A program made the translations under genes and the position numbers. The notes below the pieces were generated by a model, which did no database searches, was not told the origin of the DNA, and worked only from the letters and a program-made list of their open reading frames with translations. A stretch of DNA of 64,000 nt, from the NCBI GenBank assembly GCA_022823625.1, contig JAJEHQ010000029.1, positions 1 through 64,000 on the forward strand. Direction: 5' to 3'. This stretch comes from Gammaproteobacteria bacterium. GTDB taxonomy: Bacteria > Pseudomonadota > Gammaproteobacteria > Arenicellales > JAJDZL01. Below are positions 18,134-28,168 of this stretch, one piece after another (position 1 is the first letter of the stretch; every line of letters starts with the position of its first letter).

Positions 18134-18964
18134 CTAGAGTCGGGCATCAATCATTTGTGCGCTTTCCCAAGCGTGCATCACTTTTTTTCTGGACAATCCC
18201 CAGCGGTAGCCTCCTAGCTCACCGGATCGTCGAATCACGCGGTGACAGGGAATGATATAGGAAACCGGGTTTCGTCCAACCGCAGACGCAACCGCTCGAA
18301 CAGCACTTGGGTGATCGACGCTCGTTGCAACCTGGCTATAAGAAATGTGTTCTGCTGGTGGAATGTTAACAAGCGCCTCCCACACGCGAATTTGCAGGTT
18401 GGTGCCTCTGACATGCACCATGATCGACTGCGGCTCATCAAATACGTGTTCGAAAATTTGTTTAACGATAGATCCAGTCGATTTTCTATTTTCCACAAAT
18501 GATGCGGCTTGCCACTGGCTTCTCAATTCATCCAGCCCATCTTCTCGTTCATGAAAACTGAGCCAGCAAACCCCTTTATCGGTACAGGCCAATAGGCAGA
18601 TTCCGAATGGAGTGTGATGCCAGCCATATTCAATTTGCAGAGAATGGCCATGTTTTCGATACTCAAGTGCTGACATTGCATAAACACTGACCATCAGTTC
18701 GTGCAACCGTCCGGACCCGGATAACCCGGCATCTAGTGCAACATCAAACACAGAAGCTTGACTTCTGAGTAAGTCTCCGCACACCTTGGCAGTCAAGTAT
18801 TGCACATATCTCTTTGGTGAAATACCCGCCCACTGTTTGAATAGCCGTTGAAAATGGAATTCACTGAGTCCCACGTGAGATGCAATATCCTGAAGCGATG
18901 GCTGATCTACTGCATGGTCCTCAATAAATTCAATGGCTTGTTCAATCCGTTTGTAATTGTCCAT
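18134..18964 (-). CDS. AraC-type regulator fused to O6-alkylguanine-DNA alkyltransferase (Ada without its N-terminal zinc domain)
   Basis: The 276 residues comprise an AraC-type helix-turn-helix domain (about 5-100) and a C-terminal methyltransferase domain with the acceptor motif IIPCHRVI followed by GGYRWGLSRK. Full Ada also has an N-terminal zinc domain that senses methylphosphotriesters; that domain is absent. The protein would repair O6-methylguanine by suicidal transfer to the PCHR cysteine and may still bind DNA. It converges on the aminotransferase gene with ten bases between stops. Confidence 0.9.
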   Translation of the reverse strand: MDNYKRIEQAIEFIEDHAVDQPSLQDIASHVGLSEFHFQRLFKQWAGISPKRYVQYLTAKVCGDLLRSQASVFDVALDAGLSGSGRLHELMVSVYAMSALEYRKHGHSLQIEYGWHHTPFGICLLACTDKGVCWLSFHEREDGLDELRSQWQAASFVENRKSTGSIVKQIFEHVFDEPQSIMVHVRGTNLQIRVWEALVNIPPAEHISYSQVATSVDHPSAVRAVASAVGRNPVSYIIPCHRVIRRSGELGGYRWGLSRKKVMHAWESAQMIDARL

Positions 18965-19113
18965 AAACTCTTAACCGCTAACTCACTGGTATGAATGACA
19001 TCAGGCTATATTGTTGCTGTTTTGTTGGCGTCTTTCAATCCGATTCTTGCTATAAAATGCGATTTCACCTGATTTTACAATCCTGATTACCTGCACAAAA
19101 CACGCAACTAAAA

Positions 19114-21561
19114 ATGAGTAATTCCTTGCCTGAAAAAGCCCGAGTGGTTGTCATTGGTGGCGGTGCGGTCGGCACAAGCGTACTCTATCATCTCGCCAAA
19201 GCAGGTTGGGAAGACCTGGTTCTTCTAGAGCGTCGAGAACTCGGCTGCGGTACGACATGGCATGCGGCGGGCTTAGTCGGTCAGCTGCGCAACAGTCTCA
19301 ATTTAACCAAACTCGCTCAGTATACAGCCGAACTTTTTGAAGGCCTTGAAGCAGAAACTGGTCAGCCAACCGGATTTCGGCAAAATGGCTCGATATCTGT
19401 AGCATCCGATGAACATCGCTTCGAAGAGCTGAAACGTTCAGTAACCATGGCTCGGGCATTTGGACTCGAAGCGTCGGTGATTTCGCCCGCCGAAGCAAAG
19501 GAACTTTACCCAATATTGAATATTGACGACTTGGTTGGTGCGGTCTTTATTGACAAAGACGGTCAAATTAACCCGCTTGATGTTGTTCAGGCTTATGCCA
19601 AAGGCGCCAGAGCAAACGGCGCTCGAATACTGGAAAACATTAAGGTAACCGGCATTCTGACCGATAGTGGGGCAGTCCGTGGAGTTTCAACGGATCAGGG
19701 TGACATCATGACCGACATTGTGGTGAATTGTGCTGGAATGTGGGCTAGGGAAGTTGGTTTGATGTGTGGAGTCGAAATTCCCCTGCATGCTGCCGAACAC
19801 TTCTATGTAGTGACCGAACCGATTGATGAATTGCCCGGCAATCTCCCGGTCATGCGCGATCCAACGGGATTTACATATTACAAGGAAGATGCTGGGAAAT
19901 TACTGGTTGGCGCCTTTGAGCCTAACGCAAAGCCATGGGGAATGGACGGCATCCCGGATGATTTTAGCTTTGATCAGTTAAAGGAGGACTGGGATCATTT
20001 TGAACCTGCGCTCAACAATGCTTTGCATCGGGTTCCGCTCCTCAACAATGTTGGAATTCATACATTTTTCTGTGGACCGGAGAGCTTCACTCCCGACAAC
20101 CTGTACTATTTGGGAGAAGCACCAAACTTAAAGAACTTCTATATCGCAGCTGGATTCAATTCTATCGGCATCCAGTCATCAGGCGGTGCCGGAAAAGTTA
20201 TGTCCGAATGGATTTCGAAAGGCCATCCAGCGAACGATTATTGGGACATTGATATTCGAAGAATAGCTCCATTTCAGAACAACAGCCAATACCTGAAAGA
20301 GAGAATTTCCGAAACTCTCGGATTGCTCTACGATATGCACTGGCCTTTCCGTCAGCCGGTATCCTCCCGTAATGTGCGAAAATCACCTTTGCACGACCGG
20401 CTAGCCGCACGCGGTGCGTGTTTCGGGGAAACGTACGGCTGGGAGCGAGCAGACTGGTATGCACCTGGCGTCGAGTCGCCGCAGTACGAATATTCCTATG
20501 GCAGACAAAACTGGTTTGAGAATAATCGCGCAGAACATGAAGCGGTTCGTACCAACGTTGGAATTTTTGATCAGACCTCGTTTGCAAAGTTTATGGTAGA
20601 GGGGCGAGATGCCGAGCGCTACCTGAATCGAATCTGTGCCAACAACGTTGCTGTCGAATCCGGCAGGGTGGTCTATACACAATGGCTGAATGAGCGAGGC
20701 GGTATCGAAGCAGACCTCACTGTCACACGTCTGGCAGAAAACCGTTATCTGGTTGTGACCGGTGCAGCGGTTCATCTTCGCGACCTGTCATGGCTGAAAA
20801 AACATATCAGCGATGATATGCATGTCGTAGTGACGGACGTCACGTCAGGTTTTTCGGTGCTTTCAATCATGGGTCCGAATTCCCGCGAACTACTTTCCCG
20901 GGTGACTTCCGCAGATCTCTCTAACGAGAGTTTTCCATTCCTTTCGTCAAAGGAAATTGAGCTTGGGATGGCCTATGGACGAGCCTCAAGAATTACATTT
21001 GTCGGTGAGCTTGGCTGGGAACTCTATATTAGTATCGACTTTGTCCAGCATGTTTACGACGAAATTGTCGCTGCAGGTGATAGTCTGGGGCTGACGCATT
21101 GCGGATATCTGGCACTGAATTCACTGCGAATTGAAAAGGCTTATCGGCACTTTGGTCATGACATTGCCGACGAAGATTCTCCGCTTGAAGCCGGGTTGGG
21201 ATTTGCTGTTTCGTGGGATAAACCTGGCGGATTCATCGGCAAGGAAGCCATCGAGCCTCAACGCGGTAAGCCATTGCAGCGAAGACTTGTACAATTTGCA
21301 TTTGAGAACCCGCAGCCCCTAATCTATCACGAAGAACCGATTTTCCGGGATGGCGACTTGGTGGGTCGGACGACCTCTGCAATGTTTGGTCATACTATTG
21401 GTTCGTGCATTGGGCTTGGCTACGTCAATTGTCAGGACGGTGTGACACCAGAATTCATCAGTTCCGGACAATTCGAAATCGAAGTTGCCTGTGAACGCTT
21501 TCCGGTCAAGGCATCACTGCGACCCATGTATGATCCCAGGTCTGAGCGGCCTAAAACATAA
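19114..21561 (+). CDS. Dimethylglycine/sarcosine dehydrogenase-like flavoprotein with GcvT-type C-terminus
   Basis: The 815-residue protein begins with an FAD-binding Rossmann motif (VVVIGGGAVGTSVLYHLAKAG) and the GTTWHAAGLVG segment around the flavin. An FAD-dependent DAO domain runs to about residue 390. From about 430 it has a GcvT-like folate-binding domain (GIFDQTSFAKFMVEG, GELGWELYI, LALNSLRIEKAYRHFG). This layout is that of dimethylglycine dehydrogenase and related N-methyl amine oxidases, which oxidise the methyl group and pass the one-carbon unit to tetrahydrofolate. The natural substrate is inferred only by family. Confidence 0.87.
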   Translation: MSNSLPEKARVVVIGGGAVGTSVLYHLAKAGWEDLVLLERRELGCGTTWHAAGLVGQLRNSLNLTKLAQYTAELFEGLEAETGQPTGFRQNGSISVASDEHRFEELKRSVTMARAFGLEASVISPAEAKELYPILNIDDLVGAVFIDKDGQINPLDVVQAYAKGARANGARILENIKVTGILTDSGAVRGVSTDQGDIMTDIVVNCAGMWAREVGLMCGVEIPLHAAEHFYVVTEPIDELPGNLPVMRDPTGFTYYKEDAGKLLVGAFEPNAKPWGMDGIPDDFSFDQLKEDWDHFEPALNNALHRVPLLNNVGIHTFFCGPESFTPDNLYYLGEAPNLKNFYIAAGFNSIGIQSSGGAGKVMSEWISKGHPANDYWDIDIRRIAPFQNNSQYLKERISETLGLLYDMHWPFRQPVSSRNVRKSPLHDRLAARGACFGETYGWERADWYAPGVESPQYEYSYGRQNWFENNRAEHEAVRTNVGIFDQTSFAKFMVEGRDAERYLNRICANNVAVESGRVVYTQWLNERGGIEADLTVTRLAENRYLVVTGAAVHLRDLSWLKKHISDDMHVVVTDVTSGFSVLSIMGPNSRELLSRVTSADLSNESFPFLSSKEIELGMAYGRASRITFVGELGWELYISIDFVQHVYDEIVAAGDSLGLTHCGYLALNSLRIEKAYRHFGHDIADEDSPLEAGLGFAVSWDKPGGFIGKEAIEPQRGKPLQRRLVQFAFENPQPLIYHEEPIFRDGDLVGRTTSAMFGHTIGSCIGLGYVNCQDGVTPEFISSGQFEIEVACERFPVKASLRPMYDPRSERPKT

Positions 21562-21638
21562 AGCGTGTCGCTCGTAAATTTAGCGCTCAGATGTGTGAGT
21601 GCTGGCAGACATCATCAAAATAAAACATACCTTCTACC

Positions 21639-23006
21639 TTGAGCAGAACTGACTACGCAAAACTACAGGCCCAGTACATGTTGCAGTGTTGGGCTAAGCA
21701 AAACAACTATGAACCCATCGAGGTTAGAAGTACAGAGGGTTGCTGGATATACACAACGGATGGGCGTAAAATTTTTGATCTTCGTAGTGCGCATGAATGC
21801 ATCAATATTGGATTTCGACACCCAAAGGTGTTGCAAGCGATGCAACAACAGATGGAAAGTGTCGTTTACGTCACCGATGATTTTGCCTCACCATCCACCG
21901 CGAAGCTTGCACAGAGACTGTCAGAATTAGCCCCTGGTAGTTCAGAAAAGAAAGTGTACTTTTGCCAGAGTGGCGCGGCTGCAGTTGAAGCTGCCATTCA
22001 TGGAGCACGGCTTCACAAGTACAACCAGATCGTTCTCGATAAAAAATTCATTCCGGATGCCCCTCAGCAATACCCTTATCCTTACAAAATCATAAGTCGC
22101 TACCGATCCTGGCATGGTGCAACAAATGCTGCGACTTCAGCCAGTGGTGATCCCAGAAGATGGTTTACCGAGCCACTAACTGCACCAGGATTCATTTTTG
22201 CGCCTGATGCGGGTGGCCCGCACTCACCTTTTGGTGCCGACGAAGTCGACAAAAACCTCAGTTATCTTGACTATTTGATTGAACAGGAAGGGGGTAGTAA
22301 CGCAGTCGTTGGTGTACTCGTTGAACCGATCGTTGGAAGCAACGGCATTATGCTACCGCCAACTGGATATCTGGAAAAGTTGCAGGACTTGTGCTCGAAA
22401 TGGGAACTGCTTCTGATTGTTGATGAAACCATGACCGGCATGGGGCGCACTGGTAAGATGTTTGCTTGTGAACACTACGGTATTGAGCCAGATGTGATTA
22501 TCATGGGGAAAGCACTTGGTGCCTATTGTCCAATGGCAGCGGTCATCTTTAACAGCAAATTTGCAAATTCGTTTGATGAGAATTACTTTGGACATGGGCA
22601 GAGCTATTCTGGACATGCATTGGGGGCTGCCGCTGCGTTAGCTTCTATTGATGTGCTTTTCGAGGATCACCTGCTTGAGCATGCAGAATCTATGGGAAAG
22701 TTGATCGAGGATAGACTGCATGAAATGACAAAAAAGTATGACTTTGTATCACATATACAGGGTTTGGGACTATTCTGGACAGTCCATATTGCGGGCGAGA
22801 GTGCTAACACACCTGTTCGTCGCGCAACAGAAAAGTATCAAGAAAATTTAGTGGCAACCATTTCAAAATATCTTCTTGATCAACACAATATTTACACGCC
22901 TAGTGACAAATTTGGGATTTGGATCGTGCCTCCATTAGTCGTTAATGCAGAAGAAGTTGACTGGATATTGAATTGTGTTGATGACGCACTTGATCAGGTT
23001 GATTGA
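21639..23006 (+). CDS. Class III PLP aminotransferase, possible taurine or omega-amino acid transaminase
   Basis: This 455-residue class III transaminase has the cofactor segment VDETMTGMGRTG and the PLP lysine in IIMGKALGAYCPMAA, plus GHGQSYSGHALGAAAAL. It lies 78 bases after the dimethylglycine dehydrogenase-like gene and is probably co-transcribed. It resembles taurine-pyruvate and other omega-transaminases, so it is one of two Tpa candidates in the window. The TTG at 21639 is the only start giving a full N-terminus; the first ATG is at 21678. Confidence 0.78.
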   Translation: MSRTDYAKLQAQYMLQCWAKQNNYEPIEVRSTEGCWIYTTDGRKIFDLRSAHECINIGFRHPKVLQAMQQQMESVVYVTDDFASPSTAKLAQRLSELAPGSSEKKVYFCQSGAAAVEAAIHGARLHKYNQIVLDKKFIPDAPQQYPYPYKIISRYRSWHGATNAATSASGDPRRWFTEPLTAPGFIFAPDAGGPHSPFGADEVDKNLSYLDYLIEQEGGSNAVVGVLVEPIVGSNGIMLPPTGYLEKLQDLCSKWELLLIVDETMTGMGRTGKMFACEHYGIEPDVIIMGKALGAYCPMAAVIFNSKFANSFDENYFGHGQSYSGHALGAAAALASIDVLFEDHLLEHAESMGKLIEDRLHEMTKKYDFVSHIQGLGLFWTVHIAGESANTPVRRATEKYQENLVATISKYLLDQHNIYTPSDKFGIWIVPPLVVNAEEVDWILNCVDDALDQVD

Positions 23007-23124
23007 TTTTTGACAAAGGGCTCGAAAATGTTCGAAACTTTCCAAGCTCAATTTCTAATTTTCAATTGGCCTTCCGGTTTGATTTTGAATTGGTTTCTAA
23101 AAAACTCCTGTGGTGGTTGAATCG

Positions 23125-23859
23125 ATGTCCAGAGAACTATTTCAGAATGATGCGTACCTGAGAGCCTGTGACGCGGTTGTAGTCGACTCCAACCCCAAAG
23201 AAAAGTGGTTTTCAGTTGACCAGACTGTGTTTTATCCACTAGGTGGTGGTCAGCCAGGGGATACGGGCGTTGCGTTTCACAAGAATGATGCTGAGTTTGC
23301 AATTGTAGATACCCGCCGGGCACGTGACACGGGGGAAATCCTTCATTTTGTTGATGAAGTTACTGAATTGCCGGAGTCCGGCACGGAACTTCACCTGGAG
23401 ATTAACTGGGAGCGACGGTACCTGCATATGCGCGTACACAGTTGTCTACACTTATTGAGCGCTACGGTGCCGGGTAAAATTACAGGTGCACAGGTGTATG
23501 CTGGTCGTGGTCGAGTTGACTTTGATGTGCGCTACCCCCAGGAAAAGCACTATATCGCTGAATCTCTGAACGTGCTGATCCAAAAGGAAGCTCGTCGAAT
23601 CAGTCGAGTCTGTACACGTGCAGAGATTGAGGCAACCCCTTCGTTGATGAACAACCTTTCGGTCCCGCTACCCGAAGGAGTGGACGTGATCAAACTGGTG
23701 CACTTTGAGAATCTAGACATTCAGCCCTGTGGAGGAACTCACGTTGCCAATACCATGGAGATTGGTGAAGTCAAAGTGGACAAAATCGAAAGCAAGGGGA
23801 AACGCAACAGACGGGTTTCAATTTCACTTGTTGATACGGCCGTTGAACCCAACTACTGA
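23125..23859 (+). CDS. alaX: AlaX alanyl-tRNA editing protein
   Basis: The protein of about 244 residues matches the editing domain of alanyl-tRNA synthetase. It has VDQTVFYPLGGGQPGDTG at the N-terminus, zinc ligands in RVHSCLHLL (HxxxH-type) and a distal CGGTH motif. Free-standing AlaX hydrolyses mischarged Ser- or Gly-tRNA(Ala). The ATG at 23125 with GGTGG upstream is chosen over a GTG at 23110. Confidence 0.9.
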   Translation: MSRELFQNDAYLRACDAVVVDSNPKEKWFSVDQTVFYPLGGGQPGDTGVAFHKNDAEFAIVDTRRARDTGEILHFVDEVTELPESGTELHLEINWERRYLHMRVHSCLHLLSATVPGKITGAQVYAGRGRVDFDVRYPQEKHYIAESLNVLIQKEARRISRVCTRAEIEATPSLMNNLSVPLPEGVDVIKLVHFENLDIQPCGGTHVANTMEIGEVKVDKIESKGKRNRRVSISLVDTAVEPNY

Positions 23860-23876
23860 AGCAGAGGAGGTTTGAA

Positions 23877-24269
23877 ATGTATACTGGAAGTTGCTTGTGC
23901 GGAACAGTGAGTTTTAATTTTGATGGAGAGATTCGCAGGTTTCACCACTGTCACTGTCGAACCTGTCGCAAAGCTCACGCAACCGTGTATGGTTCTAGTG
24001 CATTGGTTGATGAAACAAAGTTTCAGATCTTAAGCGGTGAAGAATCTATTTCTCAGTATGAATCTTCACCCGGTAAGATACGCTACTTTTGTAAGAATTG
24101 CGGTACGCATGTTTTTGCACGTTGCGATCGCGACGCCAATTGCGTGATTCTAAGGCTGGGAGCTTTGGATGGAGACCTCGGTATCAAGGCGATCGGGCAT
24201 ATCTGGGTCAGTCACAAGCCAGACTGGTACGAAATCACCGATGATTTACCACAAAGCCCTGAGTGGTAA
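23877..24269 (+). CDS. GFA-family (glutathione-dependent formaldehyde-activating-like) zinc protein
   Basis: The 130-residue protein has the GFA fold's cysteine motifs CLCGTVSF, CHCRTCRKAH and YFCKNCGTHVF, which bind two zinc ions. A strong GAGGAGG site precedes the ATG. It begins 17 bases after alaX. Most GFA proteins are uncharacterised, and some are linked to formaldehyde or S-hydroxymethyl-glutathione. Formaldehyde would be produced by the demethylating flavoprotein upstream, which makes the link plausible but unproven. Confidence 0.85.
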   Translation: MYTGSCLCGTVSFNFDGEIRRFHHCHCRTCRKAHATVYGSSALVDETKFQILSGEESISQYESSPGKIRYFCKNCGTHVFARCDRDANCVILRLGALDGDLGIKAIGHIWVSHKPDWYEITDDLPQSPEW

Positions 24270-24309
24270 TGAAATAAAAACCTAGACAAGTACATAGACA
24301 GTTAGATAA

Positions 24310-25449
24310 ATGACAGCTAAGAAACCTCAATTACACCGCGGGCTTAAGGGCGTCTATTTTGAGCGCTCTGCTGTTTCATCAATCGATGGCAGAGCTGGAG
24401 ATTTGCGCTATCGTGGCTATTCGATTCACGAACTGGCTGAAAATTCGTCGTTTGAGGAAACGGCTTACCTGCTGATATTTGGTGAGTTGCCCACGAGTGA
24501 ACAATTGAATCAATTTGACAGCCGACTAAAGGCGGAACGTTCTTTACCCGCACCAATATTTGACATGATCAGCGTGATGCAGAGTGCGCATCCGATGGAA
24601 GTTCTGAGAACCTGTGTTTCTGCACTTGGTTCCTTTGACGCCTCACCGGGTGATTCTTCACGTGAAGCGATTATTGAAAAAGGGATTCGTCTGACTTCTC
24701 AGGTGCCAATGATCGTCGCAACTCACGATCGGATCAGAAATGGCAAAGACCCAATCGATCCCGATGAGTCAATGAGTCATGCAGCTCACTTTCTTTACCA
24801 GTTAACTGGAAAGCAGCCTGGTGAAGAGGCAATTGAACTCTTTGACAAAGATTTGGTATTGCACGCCGAGCACGGTTCCAATGCCTCTGCATTTACAGCT
24901 CGTGTCGTTACAGGAACCGATGCCAATTTTTATGCCTCAGTAACTGCGGGGATTGCCGCACTATCTGGGCCTGCACATGGCGGTGCCGCAGAAAATGTGA
25001 TGATCATGGCTCAGGAAGTCGGCAAGCCCGAAAATGCAGTTGAATACGTGAAAGAACGACGCAGAAACCGGCTCCCCATTATGGGATTCGGACACCGGGT
25101 TTATCGAGCGGAGGACCCGCGCGCCCGACATATGAAAGAAGGTGTCAAACAACTTTCCGAACAAATGGGGCAACCCTACTGGTATGAAATTCTTCAAGCG
25201 CTGGTTGAAGCAATGAAACCCTGGTCGCGTCACGGTGTCAATGTCAATGTAGATTTTTATTCCGGTGTTGTATATCACCTGCACGGAATTGCTGTTGATT
25301 TGTTCGTACCAATATTTGCTATCGGGCGAACGCCGGGCTGGATCGTGCAAATTCTGGAGCAGCTGGAAACAAATATTCTAATTCGGCCGCTCACTCTCTA
25401 CAATGGCTCTAAGCCTAGGAAATACATTCCGATTGATGAGCGCGATTGA
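24310..25449 (+). CDS. Citrate synthase / 2-methylcitrate synthase, short type
   Basis: The 379-residue enzyme carries the three catalytic regions of citrate synthase: His in HAEHGSNASAF, His in MGFGHRVYRAEDPRA with its Asp, and SGPAHGGAAE. Its length fits the compact dimeric type that also includes PrpC. Nothing nearby (no prpB or acn) decides between citrate and methylcitrate formation. It would condense the acetyl-CoA produced by the catabolic genes to the right. Confidence 0.9.
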   Translation: MTAKKPQLHRGLKGVYFERSAVSSIDGRAGDLRYRGYSIHELAENSSFEETAYLLIFGELPTSEQLNQFDSRLKAERSLPAPIFDMISVMQSAHPMEVLRTCVSALGSFDASPGDSSREAIIEKGIRLTSQVPMIVATHDRIRNGKDPIDPDESMSHAAHFLYQLTGKQPGEEAIELFDKDLVLHAEHGSNASAFTARVVTGTDANFYASVTAGIAALSGPAHGGAAENVMIMAQEVGKPENAVEYVKERRRNRLPIMGFGHRVYRAEDPRARHMKEGVKQLSEQMGQPYWYEILQALVEAMKPWSRHGVNVNVDFYSGVVYHLHGIAVDLFVPIFAIGRTPGWIVQILEQLETNILIRPLTLYNGSKPRKYIPIDERD

Positions 25450-25507
25450 GTGTTTTGCTCATTAGTTGATGTAGCCTGCTGATTACTCGTCTACTAAGAA
25501 AAAATAG

Positions 25508-26872
25508 TTACATCTTTTCCCTGAGTTTCCTCACGGTGCTGAGAAAACGTGTAGATAGTATTTCTCGATTCATGTGCCGTCCTTCCGCTACGACATGTCG
25601 TCCGGCTGACCATACATCCCTCACCAAACTATTGTTTCCGCAGAATACAAAACTGTCCAATATCAAGTCATCTGATTTGTCGGCTAACAGTACGTGATCT
25701 GAATCAAGAGCAAGCAGGTCAGCCAACTTTCCTTCTTCAATGGCTCCACAATTTCGATTCAACGATTGTGCGCCACCTGTAGTCACGCTGTCGTAAAGAT
25801 GTCTTCCACAAGATGAGTTTGGGTTCGCAAATACATTTCTGGCCCCTATTTTGAGTCTTTGCAAATATTCCAGTGTTCTCAACTCCTCACAGAGGGAAAT
25901 CAAAATATTGGCATCGCTCCCAACTCCAAATCGCCCCTTATTCTTGAAATAGGTTCCTCCATTGAAGGTACCGTCCCCCAGATTGGCTTCGGTGATAGGA
26001 CAGATTCCAGCAACTGCCTTGCTTTTCGCCAGTCTTTCGGTTTCGCTCCCCGTCATGTGAGTTGCGTGAACAATAGTCCACCGTTCATCAATGTTCTTGT
26101 TGTCAACAAGCCAATCCACCGGACGGACTCCAAACGTTGACTTGAACTCCTCAATTTCTTTCGGCTGTTCAGCAACGTGGATGTGAATCACTGAATCCGG
26201 TACCAGAGATTCAGCGAATCTCAATCCTTCGGGATCAACAGCCCTTAACGAATGGGCAGCCACTCCCAGATTGCAATCGGAAGGCAAACTTGCAACTGCG
26301 TCGCCAGCAAGCTGAAATAACTTTTCAAACTCTGCGGGGCTGTTCCCAAACGTCTTCTGTTCGCGAACAAGTTCTCGTTTGTCACAACCACCGTACTGAT
26401 AAAACACAGGGAGCAATGTCAATCCAATACCTGATTCTTCACTCGCTGCGGTAATTCGACATGAGTTCTCAGCAATGTTTTGAAATTGTAAGCCGCCTGG
26501 ATGATGATGTACATAGTGAAATTCTGCAACTGCAGCGAATCCGCTTTCCAGCATTTCCATCTGTGCGAAAGCAGTGATTGCTTGAATATCTTCCGGTTTC
26601 AATAAATCCAGAAATCGATAGACAACCCATCGCCATGTCCAAAAGTCATCTTCTGACCCACCGGCTCGATGCTCTGACAAACCTGCCAATGCTCGATGAA
26701 AACCATGGCTATGCACATTGGATGGGGCCGGCAGAAGAATATCTACGCGATAGCCTTCGGGAGCAGCATTGGATTTAACGGAAGAGATGCATCCGTTTTG
26801 ATCAATTTCAATCTGTACGTTTTTCTGCCAACCTGTTGAAAGTAAAGCAGTATCAGCCCAGATTGTATTCAT
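25508..26872 (-). CDS. hutF: Formimidoylglutamate deiminase HutF
   Basis: The 454-residue amidohydrolase has metal-site motifs PSNVHSHGFHRA, HIHVAEQ, VHATHMT and GVGSDANI. It also has HutF features DFWTWRWVVYRFLDLL and EFHYVHHHPGG. It deaminates N-formimino-glutamate in the five-step histidine pathway. No hutH/U/G neighbours are present. It is 18 bases from the DmdA-like gene and may be co-transcribed with it. Confidence 0.92.
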   Translation of the reverse strand: MNTIWADTALLSTGWQKNVQIEIDQNGCISSVKSNAAPEGYRVDILLPAPSNVHSHGFHRALAGLSEHRAGGSEDDFWTWRWVVYRFLDLLKPEDIQAITAFAQMEMLESGFAAVAEFHYVHHHPGGLQFQNIAENSCRITAASEESGIGLTLLPVFYQYGGCDKRELVREQKTFGNSPAEFEKLFQLAGDAVASLPSDCNLGVAAHSLRAVDPEGLRFAESLVPDSVIHIHVAEQPKEIEEFKSTFGVRPVDWLVDNKNIDERWTIVHATHMTGSETERLAKSKAVAGICPITEANLGDGTFNGGTYFKNKGRFGVGSDANILISLCEELRTLEYLQRLKIGARNVFANPNSSCGRHLYDSVTTGGAQSLNRNCGAIEEGKLADLLALDSDHVLLADKSDDLILDSFVFCGNNSLVRDVWSAGRHVVAEGRHMNREILSTRFLSTVRKLREKM

Positions 26873-26889
26873 ATGACTCCCTGTTTATC

Positions 26890-28023
26890 TCACGATTGTT
26901 GTTTGCTTCTGGCCTTTCTAACAAAGGGTAAATTGACTAGCGTGCCGGAGTGAGAATTTTTTTCATCAATTCTGATTGTTACTTCGTCTCCAGGATGCAG
27001 TGTCGATTTGACCAGAGCAAGCCCAATATTGCACTCGAGCCGATAGGAGAAACTAAGGCTGGTTATATGACCAACTCTTTCTTTGCCATTTCGAATTTCA
27101 AACCAGTTTCGATTAAGCAGTCTTGGCAAGTCAGCCGAAAATCTGATGCCGAGTTGTTGCCTTTTTACACCGTTTTGTTTTATGCGTCGTAAAGCTGAGA
27201 TGCCAATCACCGATTTAGGAAGATCAAGATTCACATAATGACCTAATCGAACTTCGAATGGGTTTGTTGAGTCATCAGTATCAGTTCCAATGCTGAGCAG
27301 ACCGGATTCTATTCTCTCAGAGTGATTAGGAGTACCTGGTTTGATATCCCACGGTTGACCGGCTTCTCTTACGAACTTCCAAAGCCTCAACCCCTTTGAA
27401 CTGTCTTGCAGATACAGTTCAAAACCACCCTGCTTGGACCATCCAGAGCGTGATACCAGCACTGGAATTCCTTCGATTGATGTGTTGCGAAATTCAAAGT
27501 GGCGCAAATTTCTGACCCACTCTCCAAATATTGCAGAAACGACATTGACTGCCTTTGGTCCCTGAATAGCCAGCGGAGAAACATCAGGTTCTGTTACTTC
27601 AACTTTCAGATTGCGCTCAGCTGCAATCGCTCTGGCAAACAGAAGGATATTGGAGTCCGCAATGGAAAACCAATAGAGATTCTCATCGACTCTGTTGACG
27701 ACCGGATCATTGATGAGCGTTCCAGAATGATTACAGATGGGAGCATACTTTGCTCTTCCGACTGACAATCCAGTTAAATCTCTGACAGTGAGAATATGAG
27801 CGAGATGGGTTGCATCAGTCCCGCTCAGTTGCACCTGGCGCTGAGCAGCGACATCCCACATAGAAACTCCATTAACCAGTCGCCAGTATTCACCTTCAGG
27901 ATCACCATAACTGGTTGGGAGAAGCATTTGATTGTATGAAGTAAAGCTACTCACTCCCTCTGCGACGGTAGCATCGTAGTACGGAGATGCACGGACTCTG
28001 GGTGAAGGATTAACTGTATACAT
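26890..28023 (-). CDS. dmdA: DMSP demethylase DmdA-like folate-dependent methyltransferase
   Basis: This protein of about 377 residues belongs to the GcvT fold but has the landmarks I associate with DmdA: YNQMLLPTSYGDPEGEYW, the WDVAAQRQVQLSG block, YAPICNHSGTLINDPV, FSIADSNILLFARA, RSGWSKQGGFELY and the late ERIESGLLS segment. DmdA moves a methyl group from dimethylsulfoniopropionate to tetrahydrofolate. The ATG at 28023 (MYTVNPSPRVRASP) matches the family start; a GTG at 28077 would add 18 residues. A non-DMSP substrate within the family is possible. Confidence 0.72.
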   Translation of the reverse strand: MYTVNPSPRVRASPYYDATVAEGVSSFTSYNQMLLPTSYGDPEGEYWRLVNGVSMWDVAAQRQVQLSGTDATHLAHILTVRDLTGLSVGRAKYAPICNHSGTLINDPVVNRVDENLYWFSIADSNILLFARAIAAERNLKVEVTEPDVSPLAIQGPKAVNVVSAIFGEWVRNLRHFEFRNTSIEGIPVLVSRSGWSKQGGFELYLQDSSKGLRLWKFVREAGQPWDIKPGTPNHSERIESGLLSIGTDTDDSTNPFEVRLGHYVNLDLPKSVIGISALRRIKQNGVKRQQLGIRFSADLPRLLNRNWFEIRNGKERVGHITSLSFSYRLECNIGLALVKSTLHPGDEVTIRIDEKNSHSGTLVNLPFVRKARSKQQS

Positions 28024-28168
28024 AAAGGTTTTTGCCACAAACAGGTAAATATTTTTATGCAAATCGCCTTGATTCACGGCAGGTGATCGAAATTAAATAA
28101 ACCACTTCCACTTCCAATCGACCGCGTATGTAGAGTGTAGATTGTGAGAGTTTGCGGATCTTTTTTGA

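Noticed and set aside
18965..19113. A glycine riboswitch before the dimethylglycine dehydrogenase-like gene
   Set aside because: The 149-base leader lacks the conserved glycine aptamer blocks; only a TATAAA-like promoter element is seen.
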